From contig NW_003108599.1 of NCBI RefSeq assembly GCF_000003605.2, forward strand, positions 80,177 to 102,584: a stretch of DNA of 22,408 bases, read 5' to 3'. Shown piece by piece: positions 17,844-22,408 of the stretch (within the stretch, counting starts at the first letter, position 1; every line of letters begins with the position of its first letter). The translations under genes and the position numbers were made by a program. Source of the DNA: Saccoglossus kowalevskii (lineage: Eukaryota > Hemichordata > Enteropneusta > Harrimaniidae). The notes under the pieces are model-generated. The model worked only from the letters and a program-made list of their open reading frames with translations, was not told the DNA's origin and did no database searches.

Positions 17844-19260
17844 TTGAACGATACCAATCCGAACAGTATCAATACACCACCAACAACAAGACTTACAAGT
17901 GAAACTCGATCGGGCTTAAAGATTTTCCATTTGATCTTCAAAAATATACTTAAACATATTGATGAAAAAAACCATTCGACATGTTATCAATTTCTGAATC
18001 CTGGCCTGATAACAATATTCAATAAGGATTTGACGGATCGGATCGGATTGACTGCAGCGTTGGTGTTTATATATCCAGAACCTTTAACTACAATGAAAAA
18101 TCAAAAAAAAAAAAAATCTAAATGTGAGTCTGTCTGAGTCGGTAATTGATCGCATTTATATCTTTGATAAATCTCACGTATTACAGTCAAATTTTATTGA
18201 TGTTAATATATCGGATCAAACCATTATGTATGTAGTCCATGATATGTTTCACTGACATTAATGATGTAATGATTGCATTTTAAAATTTATTCCAGACATT
18301 CTGTGTCGAACATGCTCCAATAAAATTACGACGTGTACGTGGACAATTGTATCCATATACCAATGGGAAGATCAGTAAAACTTTGCTAAAGTGTGATAAA
18401 CTTAACACACGTGTTTTGCATTCTAAAGATTATACTGATTGACAACTATGTAGGGGGAGTAGAAATATTGTTACTAAATTAATTAGGGCAAATAAAACGA
18501 ATTACTTTTACAATGTTATCAAGCAGAATGGTGAATTAACTCTGGAATACTCGTAAACAAATATTACCTGACAAAATAGCTACTTGTTCTATATTATTGA
18601 ATTGTAACGGACAGACGATTGATAACCCATCTGAGATAACTAATTGGTTCAACAAGTAAAAACATTCCTAAAAACCCTTAAACCAATCTGCTCTTCAATT
18701 TATATTAAACCTATTACCTCAGATTTTATGAGAAACAACTACCTTCTCTCTCTCAATTAGAATAGTTGGATGTTTGGATTGCATTCAAGTCCGTTTACTT
18801 AAGGAATCAGCTCCCGTCATCTCAGTCCTTTTAAGTACCTTTACAATGCATCAATTTAGCAATTAAAATACCGAACTGAGTCAGACTGTGAAATATTTTA
18901 AAGTGAGTTCCTTCTTCAAAGAGAAGCAACGTAGTAATCCTCCCAATTTCACACCAATTGCCATTTGAACAAGTGTTAAGTTAAGGGAGCAGTGCATAAC
19001 TTGCTATACATTCACATGGCAAACCACGATTTGAATTGCACGTAGAACATTCTACTTTTTCTAATCCTTGTAAATATTACAGACTGTATCTAATCAAATA
19101 CGGATTCTAGCTGCCTAACTCGCATAGTGTCTCATTAACTCACAGAGACATTTAACAAAGCTAATGACAATGACCTAAATTAGTTTATTTACTCTGACTA
19201 TTTACCTGCAGGAAAACTTAACTTTATGCAGATGACGCTTCTAATCGGCACCAGCAAAGT
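17844..19260 (+). mobile_element. Decayed LINE: endonuclease and reverse transcriptase, YADD visible
   Basis: Best copy of the LINE family. In order: RSGLKIFHL (17907-17933), as at the start of an APE-like endonuclease domain; IDVNISDQ, where the SDH catalytic motif reads SDQ (18211-18219); RNIVTKLIRANKTNYFYN (18461-18514); LWNTRKQILPDKIAT (18540-18584); NGQTIDNPSEITNWFNK followed by a stop (18606-18659); VGCLDCIQVRLLKESAPVIS (18765-18824); FKEKQRSNPPNFTPI (18915-18959), equal to the family's N-Y-R-P-I block; and LYADD (19222-19236), the RT active site. All blocks from 18540 to 18965 share one frame, broken only by stops. LYADD is in another frame. About 86 codons separate N-F-T-P-I from YADD where related elements usually have about 160, so a part has been lost. 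Inactive, CR1/L2/Jockey-like. Confidence 0.85.
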
Positions 19261-20893
19261 AAACTACAACATTGATAGAAATATTTATGAATTTAGCCCC
19301 ATTGAAGTTACTATGTATAAATACCAAAAGATTTTTATGGATTACAATTTAAAATTGAGTTCTCATTAAAAACATGAGTAAGAGATAAACCAATGTTTAC
19401 GTATAAATTAGAAAATCCGATTTTTGATAGACCTGTAAATTGTTATTTTATTCCATATTATGTTACATTATACCAGCAATTGAATTATCCTATCACGTTG
19501 ATTGGGTGAGAGCGTAAGTAGGCCCCAAACGTGAATTATGTATTCTGCGCTCAAAATAGAATGATGAGAAAATGTATTCCAGAATTGCAGATTACAGTGT
19601 GTAGTGGCTCGCAAGTGTTGGTCCACGCCACTAATCGGCACTGTCTTAAAATTATGTTGATTGAGACGATTTTACATATATCAAAGTTGCCGAAGAATCT
19701 ACTCGAATGAAGCAATTCCGAAATAGGGCTGGAAAATTTCTCTACCGATCGGTGTGTCTAAAATCGATGTATGCTAATTTAAGGGATTATTTTACCATTC
19801 TTGCATGTAGAAAATGTTGGTGCTGTATCATATTTTACATGGTTTTTGTGATGTATTAAAATTGTCATGTTAACATTTTAATAGTCACAATAAACCACCA
19901 CCGTAGGCGGTTATACCACTCGATTTCATATACATGTCCTGAATTGCAAAATCTTATTTTGGTTTGTTGCTTCATTTTAATATTTTTTAGTAAATACGCT
20001 AATAAATTATAAAAAATACAAAACAGTTGGGCTAGGATAATTTTAAGCGGGCGCATGTCAATGATATGACGTAATCGTTGTTAAATAGATTTTCCAGATC
20101 ACAACATGAACTTGCCGAAAGATAGCAGTAAATGTAAAAAAAAAAACAAAAAAAAACTATTAATTTATTTAAACATAAATTGTAAAAATTGTTTTCTTTG
20201 TGAATAGTTACATTACTTTATGTAATTTACTGTGTTTTTTATGTGAGTATGTACACAATTTACAGCCCGCAATTTGATCGAACCATGCCTTCTAAAAAAA
20301 TAAATACTGTTTTTGTACACAACATTTAATATTTGCGTTGCTTCTGGTCCTTATATTTCATTATGTAGAGCAGTGTATTCCAGTAACAGTAGTATGTTAT
20401 AGTACTATTTGATATTTGCAGCAACTGTAAGTCCTCAGCAATGAACATGCCATTCTCGTTTCACACAATTTCCGGCAAACATGGAAGTTCAATTTCACAG
20501 CAGCTTTCCAGTGTTCAAATTGGTCCAATTATGTGTGTATTTCACTCAATCTAAGTATATAAAAGTGGTCGATTAAATTACCAAATTACCCATAGTTCCC
20601 GCTCTGACCTTGTATATAAATACTGAGAATTGAGTGCATTGAGATATATTAATATAGCTGCAAGCAGCAATAGGGCAACACAAGCTATTGAATCGATCTA
20701 TAAATATTTCAGTGATTTCTAGTGACACGACCACTAACAAAATAAATTTCAAGTACGAACTGTATTGGACAGGAAGCTATAGATATATATATCATTTTGA
20801 ACTAGTTGATATGTCTGATATATTGACCAGTCTGCCTTGGGTTACTTCGCTACATTTGGTTTACATTGAGTAATATATGTGCACATTTGTCAT
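19261..20893. other. Non-coding; LINE 3' end not located
   Basis: The C-terminal RT and any 3' tail of the LINE may extend to about 19500 but show no motifs. An A-rich tract lies at 20136-20157. GCTGCAAGCAGC (about 20659) is a small inverted repeat. The frames at 19865-20056 (-) and 20688-20873 (+) have no recognisable domain. Confidence 0.5.
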
Positions 20894-21364
20894 TGTTTGA
20901 CTGCATCACAATGTTGATGTTAAACTTAGCATACAGTGATTGTTTGACTGCATCACAATGTTGATGTTAAACTTAGCATACTGTGAGTGTTTGACTGCAT
21001 CACAATGTTGATGTGAAACTTAGCATACAGTGAGTGTTTGACTGCATCACAATGTTGATGTGAAGCTTAGCATACAGTGAGTGTTTGACTGCATCACAAT
21101 GTTGATGTGAAACTTAGCATACAATGAGTGTTTGACTGCATCACAATGTTGATGTGAAGCTTAGCATACAGTGAGTGTTTGACTGCATCACAATGTTGAT
21201 GTGAAACTTAGCATACAGTGAGTGTTTGACTGCATCACAATGTTGATGTGAAACTTAGCATACAGTGAGTGTTTGACTGCATCACAATGTTGATGTGAAA
21301 CTTAGCATACAATGAGTGTTTGACTGCATCACACAGTGAGTGTTTGACTGCATCATACAGTGAG
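20894..21364. repeat. 47-bp minisatellite: nine full units and two 24-nt short units
   Basis: Nine units of exactly 47 nt run from 20894 to 21316, each starting TGTTTGACTGCATCACAATG. Two shortened units follow (21317-21340 and 21341-21364), both lacking the same internal 23 nt (ATGTTGATG...CAT), then a degenerate start at 21365. Units differ at a few sites: TTAAAC in the first two, then TGAAAC or TGAAGC (creating AAGCTT in units 4 and 6), and CAGTGAG or CAATGAG. The period is not a multiple of three and no frame stays open. Each unit has CATCA...TGATG as a small stem over six bases. Confidence 0.97.
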
Positions 21365-22175
21365 TGTTTGATTCGTTTGACTCAGATGTTATAAATGTTT
21401 GCACACTTTCTAAATAAAAAAATATTGATAGTCAGCAGCACATGGGTATGAATGTTTATGCTAAAATATTCGTGTTGGTGGTATTTAATGAATTAAATTG
21501 TCTTCAGTTTGTTTGTTATACTTGACATGTTCTGACATATAAATTCATTTGATAGTAAGTAACGCCAAATTTAAGTAACCTTCGAAATTTAGTTTGTCAT
21601 CGCTTACATTAAAAATAATGATTTAATTAAGATGGCAGTATTTCTTATCCTAATTGTTAGAACAATAAACCGATTGTTGCTAGATCTTCAATAACAGACG
21701 ATGTTGAGGGTCCGTCGAGTCCGTCGCCCTTTGCGTTGTTTCCAGTAAATTATTCAAAGATATTTGGTCACATTTTAATGAATATATATATTTTAGTATT
21801 GTTTACCAGACCAACAACTGCAATGTGTAATTGTTATCACACAGACCATATGAAAATGCTCTTACTCGTGTGACGTACAGAAGTGTATTCTTGGTATTTT
21901 TGTGTAAAAAGTTTTACAAAGATACACAGAAGAGAAAGTAATATACGACGAAAACCATGATATTCTGTCATATGGCATCTCTCAAATAATAATAATAATA
22001 ATATATAATAATATAGATAGGTCTCAACAAATGTTATACTATGAACCATTGCGTTCGCAGACATACACGCACTATTAAAAAATAACCGCCATTATGTTTT
22101 ACTCATTTATGGCAATCTGTTCGTAAGGAATATATGAACCAGACCTGATCGTACTTACGGGCATATATTGTGATG
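21365..22175. other. Non-coding stretch between two minisatellites
   Basis: No gene seen. The minus-strand frame at 21837-22064 owes its tyrosine/leucine run to the AAT repeat and is not convincing. Confidence 0.55.
21984..22003. repeat. (AAT)n microsatellite
   Basis: About six uninterrupted AAT units, followed by ATATAATAATATAG, a degenerate continuation. Confidence 0.9.
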
Positions 22176-22408
22176 AATGTATGTACTAGGATATATCATA
22201 TTTAATGTACATACCGGTATGTATATTTGTTAATGTACGTACATGAATATATGATGTTTAATGTACGTACATGAATATATCATTTTTAATGTACGTACAT
22301 GAATATATCATATGTAATGTACGTACCACGATGTATCATTTTTAATGTACGAACATGAACATATCATGTTTAATGTACGTACATGAATGTATCATTTTCA
22401 ATGTACGT
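22176..22408. repeat. 28-bp palindromic minisatellite, open at right edge
   Basis: Eight full 28-nt units (starts at 22176, 22204, 22232, 22260, 22288, 22316, 22344 and 22372) and 9 nt of a ninth at the window end. Each begins AATGTACGTACATGAA or a variant, so most contain the 12-bp palindrome ATGTACGTACAT. The first two units are the most diverged, as usual at an array edge. Unit 2 carries a longer palindrome of its own, TACATACCGGTATGTA (22208-22223). The array continues to the right. Confidence 0.96.

Noticed and set aside
17844-18137. 97-codon frame as a host gene
   Set aside because: Its middle matches the start of a LINE endonuclease domain, and related RT blocks follow on the same strand.
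21837-22064. 75-codon minus-strand membrane-like frame
   Set aside because: Its Y/L-rich run is only the translation of the AAT microsatellite.
22176-22408. CRISPR-like array
   Set aside because: Units are contiguous 28-nt tandem repeats without unique spacers, and the sequence is of eukaryotic character.

Overview
The window looks like an AT-rich, gene-poor stretch of a metazoan nuclear genome. It has no operons, no ribosome binding sites and no long open frames. What it does have are GTAAGT-type splice donors, short hydrophobic first-exon candidates, several minisatellites and broken LINE retrotransposons. The style (low GC, CR1/L2-like LINE debris, a CAGTGGCGG-type transposon end, many tandem arrays) would suit a mollusc or another lophotrochozoan. 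That is an inference from general character, not an identification.

Layout from left to right. Positions 1-438 are the end of a 21-bp minisatellite that enters from the left edge. Positions 439-3640 are non-coding with a few inverted repeats and a 29-bp tandem duplication. A probable first exon encoding a signal peptide lies at 3862-3907 (+). A minus-strand LINE fragment (C-terminal part of a reverse transcriptase) lies at about 4850-5019. A second probable signal-peptide exon lies at 9133-9193 (+), preceded by a tiny overlapping upstream frame. A GC-richer island at about 12083-12258 may be an exon or control region.

From about 12840 to 15622 the sequence is mostly mobile-element debris: two copies of a roughly 300-bp repeat, a decayed LINE piece with endonuclease and reverse-transcriptase motifs, and a GC-rich DNA-transposon end. 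A weak membrane-segment exon candidate (16147-16268) and a promoter/first-exon candidate (about 16565-16959) follow. The best LINE copy, with endonuclease start, reverse-transcriptase blocks and a YADD motif but no intact frame, covers 17844-19260. The right part holds a 47-bp minisatellite (20894-21364), a short AAT run, and a palindromic 28-bp minisatellite (22176 to the right edge).

No complete protein-coding gene, rRNA, tRNA or CRISPR array can be supported. The two signal-peptide exons share strand and intron phase 1, as usual for modular secreted or receptor genes of animals. They could be first exons of separate genes or alternative first exons of one gene whose other exons are outside the window or too small to recognise. 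I did not find a convincing undescribed biological system. The most informative items are the exon candidates, the related LINE copies with partly preserved reading frames, and the palindromic tandem array at the right end.
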